From Capsicum annuum (lineage: Eukaryota > Streptophyta > Magnoliopsida > Solanales > Solanaceae), in NCBI RefSeq assembly GCF_002878395.1, contig NC_061115.1, positions 155,032,064-155,096,063 on the forward strand: 64,000 nucleotides of DNA, in the 5' to 3' direction. Both the position numbers and the translations under genes were made by a program. Positions 31,661 to 43,663 of the stretch are shown in pieces. The notes under the pieces are model-generated. The model was given only the letters and a program-made list of their open reading frames with translations. It was not told where the DNA came from and did no database searches. Numbering within the stretch: the stretch's first letter is position 1; each line of letters opens with the position of its first letter.

Positions 31661-32845
31661 GCATATAACTAATTCTGGCACTGACTACCTCCAGTACTTG
31701 ATGATATGCCCTTTAGAGGAATTGGCCGACCTGGCTGAGATGGTGCATTAGTATCCTGAGTCTGAATACAAATATCCCTACTTCCCTGCTTAGCATATGG
31801 ATGCTCCTTGATACTGTGGCCTAATTTTCTAAAACAATAGAAACCCCTTTTGCCTATCAAACACTCACCAGGATAGGTCCTCCAATATTTTGAATATGTT
31901 GAGTAACTAGGCCTCTTGACTACACTGTTCTGAGACCTAAAATTTAAAGTCCTTCCCATAGTTCCTTCTGAGTTTTGGGTGCAGGGGAAGTGGCTAAAGA
32001 TAGAACAAGCATTGAATAATGACCCTGAAATAGTGAATGACTTCCCCTTTAAAACTGTGGCAGACTATACTCAAATTGTCCAATTCTAGCCCTCTTGTTT
32101 CTCTTCTCTATTTCATTCAATTGTTCTTCCTCAACATTTTAAGCATGATCCATCAATCGAGAAATATCCATATCCCCAATCAACATAGAAGTCCTACACT
32201 CATTGAACACCAAATTAGATACCCTTGTAACAAAACTACTCATACGAGCTCTAAGGTTCGATAGCAACTCGGGAGCATAATTAGACAACTGAGTAAAATT
32301 AAGGAAGTACTTTTTCACTATCATAGAGGCTTGCCTCAGGTTCATGAACTCCTCTACCTTAGCCCCCCTTTTCTTATGCAGAAAGAATTGATCTAGAAAA
32401 GTATTTTGTAGTACTTGCCAACTTATAAGGGTTGCATTTCCACCCCTACTTTTTTTCTACATAACAACCTAATCATAAGCAACATCTTTCAGCCGATAAG
32501 AGGCTAATTCGACATTCTTCACTTCAGTGGCATGTATAATCTGAGTAATCCTTCTCATCTCATTAATAAAGAGTTGAGGATCCTCATCTATCTTTGACCC
32601 AAAGAACTCAGGTGGATTCATTCTCATAAAGTCCTGAATCCTGGTTGCAACAAAATTACCATTTTACTAAATAGGATTTCTGCCTGTTGGTTTCCTTAAA
32701 TATTGGCATTAACAGATTAGGCTAATACTTGAAAGACACTAGAAATTCAACATGAGACACATTCTTATTTAGAGGGTTAGCGTGTGGGGGTGGTTAATCA
32801 TTATTTTTGCTTGCATTGGCTCAGCAAGAGGTATATTCTGTCACA
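31661..32845 (-). pseudogene. gag: Element E: gag
   Basis: Minus strand: NIPLAEPM-like start near 32845, RIQDFMRMNPPEFFGSKID near 32645-32590, VELASYRLKDVAY near 32500, then an open part 32345-32139 (LRQASMIVKKYFLNFTQLS, MLIGDMDISRL) and 31959-31669 with a zinc knuckle in which the first Cys pair is FYCFRKLGHSIKEHP, the last Cys being His. Stops separate the parts. Confidence 0.8.
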
Positions 32846-33023
32846 TAAAAGCACAATTTAAGGTATATGGAGACAACTATAAGTATGATAGACCATGAAA
32901 GAAATGATGATTCAGATCTCGTTCCATAGCCTCCTGCTCATAAATATGGCAAACTTCACATCCATGATCAAGACTCTAAGTAACATGATTTTTCCAACTT
33001 CCTAGGACTCTTTAAACTTTAGG

Positions 33024-33037
33024 CTCTAATACAAAGT
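33024..33037 (-). other. Primer binding site of element E
   Basis: Minus strand TTTGTATTAGAGCC next to the LTR end, a decayed initiator-tRNA-Met site. Confidence 0.75.
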
Positions 33038-33038
33038 T

Positions 33039-35063
33039 TATAATGGCTCAAAGTACCCCCTTAGATGTCACATGGTGCTTAAGAATATGAATAGCCCTAA
33101 GCTAACACATGATATCTATTTATCTTGAAAATAACATAATAATTGAACTCACATATATAGAAACTTGAAGGCAGGCAATCTTATATCATAATAAAAGTCT
33201 CAATCTTGGAAATCTTTAAATAAATTCTTTTAAATGGAAACATAATCAGTCTGACAAGACTCTACTAATGTCAAAGGGCCACTAGGATAAACCCTAGCTG
33301 ACCTAAACATAAATGAAAATTAAATAACTAAAACACTATCATCAAAAAATAGAAATCTGATAAATTGGGTCCTCGAACTATGAGGACTCACCAAAAATTT
33401 GAATGTAGGTGATGATGCCTGCAGTCAATCATGCTACTAGAAATGAGCACCTGAACCTACATTATAAGACAATGTAACTCATAGACATATATGTAGGTCA
33501 ATACCTCTGGAATGTACTAAGTATATAGGGATTAATGAATAAGTAAAATTATAGCTAAATATATAAGTTAACTTTCATATAAGACAAAAGACTACAAGAT
33601 CATAAACACAAATGATGAAGCTTAATGATAAACTTTGTGAGCCATGACTCTTAGTTTCTAAAAGATTTACTTTTCATTCTTTCTTTTGGGGTATTCTTCT
33701 AACCTACATAAACCATATGAGCTACCATGGAGTCCAATGTCTTACCCATATTGGGGGAGCAGTTTTATCCTTGCCACACGAATAAAACCTTAACTTAAGT
33801 GATTCTAAACTTCATCCATATTGGAAAAAGATTAACCTATAGTGGCTCATAGTTTCTAGAAATTTAGGATACGCTCATCCACACTTCCTTCTCGGTGTTA
33901 AATACTAACCCCAGAATACTTATATGCTTATACATTAAGAAATCCACCTTAAAATAACATAAGGGTTTATAGAGTGAAAATCAATTTTGCTTCTCTATTT
34001 TTTAAATCATAATCAAGATAAATAGTTATGGATTTCATATCTTATCTTTATATAAAAAGATCAATCTTTTTTGTACCATGCTATATTTTATATGAATAAA
34101 GTTTCAAATGCTTAAACTTCCTTCTAAACTTAATGTTTGTACTTGGGACATGGAACTCATGCTTTATTTCATAGGCTTTCATAAATAAATATCATGGTCA
34201 ATAATAACATTTAAATCTTTCAATAATATCTACTCAAGGTAATGAAATTCAAATCATAATGCTCAAAATATGAGTATATGTAAACCTTGATGCATTTAAA
34301 GCTTTCAATCACATGGTAGTATCATACTTAAAAAATATGGCTATTTGGGTATGCACCCTAATTTTAAAAAGTAAATTTAATCTTAAAATCATGAACTTTG
34401 GGCACAAGGATTAAAGGGTAACTTTATTCATAAACCCTACATACCTGATGTTTCTTGACTTGTGAAGAGAGCTTGAATGTTAGGACTTAAAAGATGAATT
34501 TGCATAGAGGAACCAAAATATTGATATCCTTGAAGATGAGAGGAGGAAAGTGTTGTTATTTGATTGTGTATTATAGGGAAATAATGCATCTTATAGGGTT
34601 ATAGGTCGTGGGTTAGGGGTTATTAAAGGGGAAAAGACCAAAATGCCCTTCAACTAAATTTTACAAAAATTGCTTGTCAGTCTTTACGAGTCAAAGATAC
34701 TACTTGTATAGGGAGGGTATGAATAATTCGATCTTTTCTTAATATTGGTAGAATCAATAATGGTATACACTAATTATTAGGTGAGTGGTAACATATGACT
34801 AGTATCATCTCTATACGATTTGTAGCCCCTACTAGTATCTTGGATAGAAGCTTAGTGATCCTATATTGATAAACTTATGAATTCCTTCATACTACTCGTA
34901 AGGTAATCTTATAACTCTAAGGCTCAAATTCTATCTACAAAATAATATCCATCGTACCATACTATCTTAGATACGACTACAATATACATCTCACATATTG
35001 CATGTACGATTCAAGGAAGTTGGTTGTATGATGCACAAGGACGTCCAAAAGTGGGGTATTACA
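33039..35063 (-). repeat. 5' LTR of element E (2025 bp)
   Basis: Homologous to 25949-28016 over its whole length. The plus-strand left end TGTAATG has become TATAATG; the right end is GGTATTACA at 35063, followed by TAAAG. Confidence 0.9.
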
Positions 35064-35068
35064 TAAAG
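35064..35068. other. Target site duplication of element E, right
   Basis: TAAAG, identical to 25944-25948. Confidence 0.9.
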
Positions 35069-35119
35069 TAGGTTCCATCAGGACTCCTAAGTTGGGTTAT
35101 GAAAAATTGGTATCAAATC
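35069..35119 (+). other. Element F: end of 5' LTR and primer binding site
   Basis: After element E the LTR of F resumes for about 35 bp and is followed by TTGGTATCAAATCA at 35107-35120, a changed form of TTGGTATCAGAGCC. Confidence 0.65.
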
Positions 35120-35299
35120 ATAGGTTTTAGTGGTATTTTTTATATAAGAGCAAGTGTCAGTTAGTGTCCTACAGATCAAAACAATGACATTTATTAATTA
35201 TCTTTGGAAGGATGTAGGATATTCTTAACAGTATTTCACTTTATTCACTCATTTTGTTCTGTGAGTCTAAGTTGGTTTCTAAAGCATTCCTTTAGTTTC

Positions 35300-35949
35300 A
35301 TTCTTTTTACAGTTGGCTAGGACGTGTGCTAATGCTACACCAGACGAGGGTCTCGAGATCGAGCCTAATAATCTTATAACTATTTGTGGATGACTTAGAT
35401 GTCATAGATAACCTAGCGATGTGTTCCCAACTAAGGGTCAGGATAAGGGACCTTTACTAGACAATATTTCTACTCCTGAGCCAAAGATTCTTCCACCCCA
35501 ACCATCGATGGGCCAAGGACTACCCCAAGCTCCACTTGGATTTATCACTTGTTTAGTGCTCAGGGACTTTTTGGTTTAGCTATTGGGATTGGTTTGAGGT
35601 GCACCATCTGATAGTGCACAATCTGGCACGAGGAGGGTACACAACTCGTACCTATGGTTTCCAGAGTTGAGGTCCATCCCACGTTAGTAGTTTCTCAACC
35701 AGTAGTTACCCAGCCTACTATGTCTATCGAGGATAAAAGTATGTTCGGTATATTCTTGAGATTGACTCTACATAGTTTTTTTAGTGCACTGAGTGAGGAT
35801 GCATATTAGTTCTTGATTACTTTTATGGATAGGCTCTGTAACTTAGGCCTAGTTGAGATCTATAGTATGGATTACACTACTTTTTGGTTAGACTTGTCAG
35901 CTTGACATTTGTGGAGAGGTCAAAGGACAATTGGATCTCCCCTATTTAC
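35300..35949 (+). pseudogene. gag: Element F: gag, first part (interrupted by element B)
   Basis: After a short leader, gag-like sequence runs from about 35310. The best recognised part is near 35860-35940 with the VEIYSMDYTTFWLD block and a GSPL-like region, the middle of a chromovirus gag. It stops at the target duplication TTTAC of element B. The second part starts at 59595. Several frameshifts and stops occur. The assignment rests on the good continuation across B. Confidence 0.65.
35945..35949. other. Target site duplication of element B, left
   Basis: TTTAC immediately before the LTR; repeated at 59595-59599. Confidence 0.88.
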
Positions 35950-38240
35950 TGAAGCATCCTGGGTTGGGACCTATAGAAAATTTCTTAGAATCCCATTCTT
36001 TGGACCCAATCCAACTCATGGTATGAGTTGTATGTTGGGTACGAGTGGTGAAGACCTATCGTAAGCTGTCTAGAATTAGTTGGTGGGATAGTTTTTGCCA
36101 CTAGAATAGATATGACTTAGGAATAAGTGTCGTATGGTTGGGTACGAGTCGTATAGGTAACTCATAAGGTGGATAATGTTTGATCCTCCTGGTGTTGCAT
36201 TCTGCCAGGGATACAGATCATGGGTACAAATCGTATGCTGATGTTACGACTCGGGTAGATGAGTTATATACTGAATAGTATCTGATCCATGGTTAAGGCT
36301 TGGTTACGATCGGGTGGGTATCAAATGTATGGGAGTTTACGACTTGTAGGAGGGTCAGTCATGAACCTGTGTTAGGTTCTTATGAGATTTAAGTAGGGGT
36401 ATTCTTGACTTTTCCATACATACCTTAATAAGGACCCATGACTTTTAATGCACTTAGGAGGTTATTTACACTTTTATTTTATTCTTAATCACTTAGAAAA
36501 TCTTCCTAAATATATCATAATTCACTTAAGATCTTTTAAGACAAAGATCTAGGGTTTCAACTAAGGGATTACTTTGGGGCTTGTCTTGGTTAATTTTTTA
36601 CATCAATCTTCTTGGTTTAAGGCATGATTCTGTTCCCTAATTGTAATTTCAATTAAATGTATGATTACATGGTTGATTTCATGTTTTTTCTCTTACTTGA
36701 TTATGAATTTCAACTATTGATTTGGGGGTTTTGATATTAAATGCTTGGTTATAATTTCCTATGGTTTTAGTTATGTTTTCTATGCATTAAAGGCGGTTTT
36801 GGACAATTGAATTACATGGTAATGGTTTAAAGGTAATAGAATTTGGTTTGGGTTATATTATTCCCCCATGGTGTTTAATAAAATGCTTATAAAGATATGT
36901 TCATTGAATTGGCTTATTGTAATGGAACTCTTGCTTGTTTTCGATTTATGCATGAAACCTTAGATGTTTTTAAGTGGTTTACAAAGGCTTAAGGATACTT
37001 GGTTATGCTTGTGGAGAACATGGTTGTCTACTAAGAAGTTTAATAGGGCTAATGATAGGGCACTTGAATGTCCCCTTAATCTAAATGGTTTGGCTATAGA
37101 TAATGCTTGCAAGTATAATGGTATGATGATACCATTGGTTTATTGAATAGCCTTGGTTAATAATTATATAATTGGATTATTTTTTAATAGTCTTAATTAC
37201 GCATCAACATCAGGAAGTGTAAGCTACGCTATGGATGGTGGTGGTCCCGAGGGATCAAAACCTGAAACTCATATTTGCCAATATGAGGGGTTTTTGATGG
37301 CCACGTACGAGTATCATATTTATATTGAAGAAATATACTAGTCATCCTGAGGAAATTTCCTGGTTGTTCTATAACATGTACTAGGACCCTTTCAGCAGGG
37401 GGAGATGAACCCATATGGCCCATGGATAGTAGGACGTCTAAGTTGCACAACCTAGGTAAAGGTTTTAAATGGCATGTTAAACCTGATCCCTTTTCCTAGC
37501 ACTTGTATATATATGTATAGTTGTTTGCATTTGATGCTTTTCACTTGGATTTGATAACTGGCATTACTTTATCCTTATCTCGAGTTTCATGTTGGCGCTC
37601 ACCCACTAACCAATCTACTGGCAGATTTACACCCACGCTATATAGGAACTGGCCATTTGAATCCTCATTCATAGTACTTGATTTGGGGATAGCTTATGGG
37701 ACTCAAGTTGTGATCTTCTATCCTTTTGAAAGGCATCATTTAATATTGGACATTCTTAGATATTTTCTTCTCTTTTCGGATATTGGTTTTGGCCATGGTT
37801 GAGGGCATATCCCAATTGAATATTTATATTCTTTTGGATAAAGGATTTATGGTACTTCTAGTGGTTGGTATGGGTGAGATCGGTACTAGTGTGGGCCTTA
37901 GAATTATAATAAGATAGGAGGCTGGTATCATCAGACGTAATTTCTCATTGTTCCATCGTATTACATTTTGGGTATGATTGTCATATAATAATTGGTATTT
38001 TCTAAATGGTTTGGTATGGAATGGATGGTTGGTTTTGTATAGTTAGACTAGATTGAGTCTGTCATGATTGTGACCCTATCACAGAGTGCTTATGATAATA
38101 TTATGCAATCTTGTTATATGCTCAAAACATAGCTAATTCTAGGTTATATACAGTGGTTATGTTGGGTTAAGGGGGCGGTCCTCAGTCCTAGTTGGACTTG
38201 GTATACCCATTATGACAAAGCCCAGAGTTGGGCTGCGTCA
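35950..38240 (+). repeat. 5' LTR of element B (2291 bp)
   Basis: Starts TGAAGCATCC (TAAAGCATC in the 3' copy) and ends GGGCTGCGTCA. It is followed 2 bp later by the primer site. The U3 has a TACGAGTCGTATG-like array at 36010-36355. Small open frames such as 37521-37802 are not maintained in the other LTR and are not genes. Confidence 0.88.
36010..36355 (+). repeat. TACGAGTCGTATG motif array in B U3
   Basis: TACGAGTGG, CGTATGGTTGGGTACGAGTCGTATAGG, CGTATGCTGATGTTACGACTCGG and further relatives recur about eight times. The 3' LTR copy (43440-43663 and 57572-57700) has the same set. Confidence 0.6.
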
Positions 38241-38242
38241 AG

Positions 38243-38255
38243 TTGGTATTAGAGC
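38243..38255 (+). other. Primer binding site of element B
   Basis: TTGGTATTAGAGC, one C-to-T change from the initiator-tRNA-Met site. Confidence 0.8.
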
Positions 38256-38450
38256 TAGGTTTATGATCGATTAAGAGTCCATAAAGCAGTGTTGAGTAGA
38301 GTCTCCTTTTGGGGTGTGTAGTGCACCACACTCATAAGGGAGAGACTATAAAACATTTAGGAATATTTCACTCTCTTGGTATTCTTTATTCAAGTTTGAC
38401 TTTTTAGTCCTACAATCTCCTCTAATCAATTTTTATTCATCTTTCAGATC

Positions 38451-39780
38451 ATTTCTCCGAGATATAGAACACAAGAAAATTCCTTTACCCCATTTAGAAG
38501 TGATGTTGAGGAAGCACGTTCTACTCTTGGGGTTCTTCTTCGATCTCACGGTCTTATTCCTGATTATACAGGAGTTCCTCCTATTTCTCCTACTACTACT
38601 CAGGTCCCTCAAGGCAACATGACAAATACGTAGTTTTGTCAATCTATGCATACTATTGCTTAACTGGTTGCTACTCAGGCCGAGTGGGATATGGCTAGTG
38701 ATGTGTTTGCTAAGGTTACTAGGCTTAGAAAGTTATGAAGATGTGTCCTTCGACATTTATAGGAGTGAAGATGGGGGAACACCCACATGGATTTCTTCAT
38801 TAGATGGAGAAAATCTTTTGGTTAATAAGCGCTACTAATGTAGAAGGAGTAAACTTTGTAGCTTATCAGCTCAAAGAGATTGCTTATCTATGGTATGAGG
38901 AGTGGGATAGAGATAAGGGTGATGTAGAAGAGGATGGCTTATGGGAGGCCTTTTTCTAATGCCTTTATGGATCAGTTCTTTCCTTAAGAGTTAAGGGAAG
39001 CTAATATAGAGGAGTTTCTGAACCATAGGAAATAGAGAATGTCTCTGAAGGAGTATGCTTTGAAGTTCCATCAAGTGTCGACGTATGCTCCTGATTTGGT
39101 AGCTGATATGATGTCAAGAATGAGAAAGTCTAATTCTGGGCTAAACAGAGATCTGATTCTTGAGAGCAAGACTATTTTGCTCATGAAGGATATGGTTATG
39201 TTGAGGCTGACTAGTCATATGCATTAGGTTGAGGATAAGAAGAGAAGGCAAGAAGAATATTGAGACAGGAAAGGTAAGTTGGGTAGGTATTTTTATCAGA
39301 GAGGTGCCTAGTCTCAGGGTGGTTGAGATGGTGAGAAGTGGTAGAAAAAGAAGTGGGGGAGTTATGGTTCCTTCTCTACTACCAATTCCTCTTACCCTAG
39401 CAATCGGGCGACAGGCGTCATCATGGTGGTAATAATTCTTAGGCGTAAGGAGCCTAAGCTCAAGCAAAAGGAGGTAAATCTATTTCTTTGTGTCCTTCTT
39501 GTTAGTTTTGCAGTCGTCTTCATTAGGGATTCTATGAGGAGGGAAGGGATAAGTTCTTCAAGTGGGGCTAAGTAGGCCATCGACTCAGAGATTGTCCATC
39601 TAACAAGGTTTCTATCGGGGAGAGTAAGATTCTGGTGGTTTCATCATCTGTTCCTACTCCCAGTGGTGTGGCATCTACTTCTGTTACAGCTCCTGGTTCC
39701 AGTGCTGGTCGAAATAGGTTGTATACTTTGGCGTCCCGTCAGGAATCTAAGGCACCGCTTGATGTTGTTACAGGTATGTC
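38451..39780 (+). pseudogene. gag: Element B: gag
   Basis: The start codon position reads ATT (38451-38453) where the sister element I has ATG in the same context. A good first part follows (EEARSTLGVLLRSHGLIPDY-type), then several stops and frameshifts around 38640-38960. An open part 39039-39227 (MSLKEYALKFHQVSTYAPDLV, GLNRDLILE) follows, then the KKRR-rich linker and a decayed zinc knuckle near 39480-39600. Confidence 0.8.
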
Positions 39781-40255
39781 ATAGCTTTTCTCTTATGACG
39801 TATATTATTTCCTTGATCTGGGTTCTACCCTTTTCTATGTGACTCCTTATATAGCTATGTCTTTTGGTTTTTATCCAAAGATTATTTTGGATCCTTTTTC
39901 TATTTCTAATCCGGTAGGAATTTTGGTCATTGCTGAATAGGTGTACATTGGATGTATGGTATCTCTGAGTGGTAGACAAACTTTAGTGGATCAATTTGAG
40001 TTGGGAATAGTAGATTTTAATGTAATCTTTGTCATGGATTGGTTGTATTCTTATTATGTAAATTAGGACTGTAGAACTCATAGGGTCATCTTTAGGTTTC
40101 TTGGTGAGCCGAAAATAAAATAGGAAGGTTGTTACTTAGAACTACGGGGGAATTTTATTTCTTATCTTAGAGCTTCGAGGTTAATCTCTAAGTTTTGTAT
40201 TTATCACTTGGTCCACGTTAAAGATTCTAACTCAGAAGGTCCATGTTATAGTCAG
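39690..40255 (+). pseudogene. pol: Element B: aspartic protease
   Basis: Near 39810-39860 the loop reads FLDLGSTLFYVTPYIA-like, keeping the Asp. The VIFVMDWLYSYYVN block is near 40022-40065. The block FISYLRASRLISK leads to IYHLVHVKD at 40202-40225. Stops split it. Confidence 0.75.
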
Positions 40256-40960
40256 TTCTGATAGTTAATAAGTTTCCAGAGGTGTTTTCAGATGATATTC
40301 CAAGTGTTCCTCCTAATAGGTAACTAGAGTTTAGTATTAATTTGCTTTTGGACACTCGTCCAATTTCTATTCCACCATATAGAATGGCTCCGGTTGAGTG
40401 GAGGGAACCCAAGGATAAAATTAAGGATCTTCTAGACAAAGGGTTTATTCCCCCTAGCATTTCTCCATGGGGTGCACCAATGTTGTTCATGCGTAAGAAG
40501 GAAGGTTCTCTTCGCACGTGTATCGACTATAGGTAGTTGAATAAGGTAACAATCAAGAACAAATATCCTCTTCCTCGGATAGATGATCTATTTGACCACT
40601 TGGAAGGTTCCAAGTTCTTTTCCATTATAGATCTTTGGTTTGGGTACCATTAGTTGAAGATTAGGGAGGCGGATATCCTTAAGAAGGTTTTTCGCACTCA
40701 GTGTGGGCATTATAAGTTTTCAGTGATGTCATTTGGATTGACAAATGCCTTGAAAACATTTATGGATTTGATAAATAACGTGTTTTGGCAGTATTTGGAC
40801 CTCTTTGTCATTGTGTTTATTGATGATATTGTGGTATATTCAAACAGAGGTGGATTATACTAATCACCTTTGTATGGTGTTGCAGACCTTAAAGGAACAA
40901 CGGTTGTATGCTAAGTTCTCTAAGTGTGATTTTTAGTTTAATGCAATGACTTTCTTAGGT
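40256..40960 (+). pseudogene. pol: Element B: reverse transcriptase
   Basis: An open part 40342-40536 has [19 protein letters not shown] and [23 protein letters not shown]. After a [18 protein letters not shown] and a further open part 40654-40863 with [17 protein letters not shown] and the intact active site [11 protein letters not shown] frameshift follows at about 40840. Confidence 0.83.
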
Positions 40961-41625
40961 CATATCATTTCTAGTAAAGGGATCATGGTGGATTCACCGA
41001 AGGTGGTTGTGGTGAAGAAGTGGCCTTGACCTATGAATCCATCTGATATTCGGAGCTTCTTGGGTTTAGCTGGGTATTATAGGCAATTTTTGGAGTGTTT
41101 TTCATCTATAGAGGCTCCTTTGACTAAGTTAACTCAGAAGAAGGTTTAGTTTTCTTTGTCGGATGCGTGTGAGGGGAGTTTTGAGAAGTTAAAGGAAAAA
41201 TTGACTTTGGCTCAAGTTCTGACCTTGTCGGAAGGTAATGATGAGTACGTGGTTTATTGTGATTCATCTTGGGTTGGTTTTGGTTGTGTGTTGATGTAGC
41301 ATGGGAAGATGATAGCCTATGATTTAAGGCAGTTGAAGTTGCATGAGTGGAACAATCCTACTCATGATTTGGAATTGTTGGCTGTTATGTTTGCTTTGAA
41401 AATATTGCAGCATTATTATATGGTGTTCATATGGATATCTTTTCTAATCACAAGAGTTTGCAATATGTATTCTTGCAGAAAAAGCCTAATCTCAGGTAGA
41501 GGAGATGACTTGAGCTTCTCAAGGACTATGATATGAGTCTTCACTACAACCCAGGAAAAGCTAACGTGGTTACTGATGCTCTTAGAAGGTTGTCCATGGG
41601 TAGTTTAGCTCATGTAAAAAAAAGA
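40961..41625 (+). pseudogene. pol: Element B: RNase H
   Basis: [77 protein letters not shown]. The Trp of KIWRH is Leu here. The later part (QYVF, HYNPGKANVVTDALRRL) is in another frame. Confidence 0.82.
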
Positions 41626-43160
41626 TAAGCGAGAATTTGTGAAGGATATTCCCTTATTGGCAAATCATGGGTTTCGTCTCTTGGACTCCAAGGATGGTGG
41701 TGTGATGGTGCAAGAAGTGGTTAGATCATCTCTTAGTGCGGAGATTAAGGAGAAACAAGTGTTGGATTCTACCTTTATGAAAATAATGGGTAGCGTTAGT
41801 GGACAAAAGGTGGTAGATTTTGAGATTAGCAGCGATGGTACTTTGAAGTACCAAGAGAGGTTGTTTGTTCCTGCTATAGATGGTTTACGACAAAGGATCT
41901 TGTATGAGATGCACGCATCGCACTATGCCACTCATCCTGGTTATACTAAGATGGACCATGATCTCAAGATCTATTGGTGGAGTGGCATGAAGCGGGATGT
42001 GGTTAATTTTGTGTCCAAATGCATAGTGTGTCAACAAGTTAAAGTTGAGCACATGAGGCCTGATGGGCTGTATCAAGAAATTGAGTTGCCTAAATGAAAG
42101 TGGGAGGAGATCAATATAGTTTTTGTTATCGGTCTTTCTTGATCTTGGAACTAATTTGATTCAATTTGTGTCATCATCGATAGGATGACAAAGTTTGTGC
42201 ATGTCTTGCCTGTACAACTAACTTTTCAGTGGATCATTATGTTAAGCTTTATCTTTAAGAGATTATAAAAGTGCATGGGGTGCCTATTTTAGTTATTTTC
42301 AATTGTGGTACACATTTAAGGTCCACTTCTAGTAGTGTTTTAAGAAAGATTTTGGGAGTAAGGTGAGTCTGAGTACCGCTTTTCATCCACCATCAGATGG
42401 GCAGGCGGAGAAAAATATTCAGACATTGAAAGATATGCATCGAGCTTGTGTTACTGATTATGGTGGCTGTTGGGTGGAACATCTACCTTTGGTAGAGTTT
42501 TCTAACCAATAGCTATCATAATATTATTAGTATGGCTTCTTTTGAGGCGTTTTATAGTAGGAAGGGTTGATCTCCTATTTGTTGGTTTGAGCTCGGTGAG
42601 GCTGATTTGTTTTGTTCGGATTTGTTTCTTCAAGCTATGGAAAAGGTGAAGGTGATTCGGGATAGTCTCAAGGCTGCCCAGAGTAGTCAAAAGTCCTGTG
42701 CAGATGTTAGGCATAGATACTTGGATTTTGCAGTTGGGGATAAGGTTTTCCTTAAGATGTCTCATATGAAGGGAGTAGCGAGGTTCGGAAAAAAGGAAAA
42801 GCTCTGTCCTCAGTACATTAGCCCTTTTGAAATTTTGCAGAGAGTGAGCAATGTTGCGTATGAGTTAGAGTTGATAGCTAGCTCAAGTTTGGTTCATCAG
42901 GTACTCCATGTTTGTATGTTGAAGAAGTGCGTTGGTGATTCATCTTCGACTGTTTCATTGGAGGGGTTGGATATCTCGAATTCTCTGTCTTATGAAGAGG
43001 TCCTGGTTGAGATATGAGATAGGCAGGTTTGTTGGCTGTGGACCAAAGATGTGTCTTTGGTTATGGTTCTATGGAAGAACTACAAGGTGGAAGACACCAC
43101 ATAGGAAGCAGAGAAGGACATGAATTCCAAGTATCCGCTCTTACTTTTTTCTCCTGATAT
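41626..43160 (+). pseudogene. pol: Element B: integrase and chromodomain-like tail
   Basis: The open part 41639-42097 (152 codons) holds a complete HHCC zinc-binding domain: MHASHYATHPGYTKM, then KCIVCQQVK. The DDE core at about 42110-42450 is interrupted by frameshifts and stops. The open part 42607-43017 shows the tail with MEKVKVIRDSLKAAQSSQKS, MSHMKGVARFGKKEKL, VAYELELIAS and SLSYEEVLVEI. The second half of the chromodomain-like part (near 43030-43110) is out of frame. Confidence 0.82.
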
Positions 43161-43361
43161 TAGTTCAAGAGGTATGCATTCTTGAACACATCTTTATTTT
43201 CTGAGTTTGTTATAGGAAGAGTTGCATCTCTTGCATCCGTGTTTTCCATTTCGTAAAGGCATGAGTAGAGACATCAAAAAAGTGTGATTGATGTTTGATA
43301 ATAGAAATGACTTTGCGTGTGGTTACCCCTACCTTATCCGTCATTCGGGGACGAATATTCC

Positions 43362-43373
43362 TAGTGGGGAGAC
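43362..43373 (+). other. Polypurine tract of element B
   Basis: TAGTGGGGAGAC directly before the 3' LTR start. The block TCATTCGGGGACGAAT at 43341-43356 is identical to 7965-7980 in element A. Confidence 0.75.
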
Positions 43374-43663
43374 TAAAGCATCTTGGGTTTGGACCCTTCA
43401 AAAATTTCCTAGAATTTCATGCTTCAAACCCTATAAAACTCATGGTACGAGCCGTATGCTATGGTACGAGTGGTAAAGTCTTGTCGCAAGCTCACCAGTG
43501 TTAGTTGGTGGGATGGTTCTTGTCACTAGAATGGATACTACTTTGGGGTGAGTATCGTATGGTTGGGTACAAGTTGTATAGGTGACTCATAAGGTGGACA
43601 GTGTTTGATCCTCCTAGTGTTGCATTTTTCCAGGGATACAGATCATAGGTACGGATTATATGT
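43374..43663 (+). repeat. 3' LTR of element B, left part
   Basis: Aligns with 35950-36238 of the 5' LTR and stops where element G begins. The rest of this LTR lies at 57572-59594. Confidence 0.88.

Larger units (their letters stand above)
25949..35063 (-). mobile_element. Complete Ty3/gypsy element E (9115 bp)
   Basis: Bounded by two homologous LTRs and a perfect 5 bp duplication TAAAG. On the minus strand the order is LTR, primer site, gag, protease, RT, RNase H, integrase, chromodomain-like tail, polypurine tract, LTR. It belongs to the same broad chromovirus group as A, B and D. The LTRs have many differences and small indels (2068 against 2025 bp), so it is old. It sits 30-40 bp inside the 3' end of element F's 5' LTR. 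Confidence 0.93.

Noticed and set aside
37521..37802. 93-codon open frame in the B LTR
   Set aside because: The matching part of the other LTR is in different frames with different products (59064-59333), so the frame is not maintained.
39141..39467. 108-codon minus-strand open frame
   Set aside because: Antisense shadow of element B gag.
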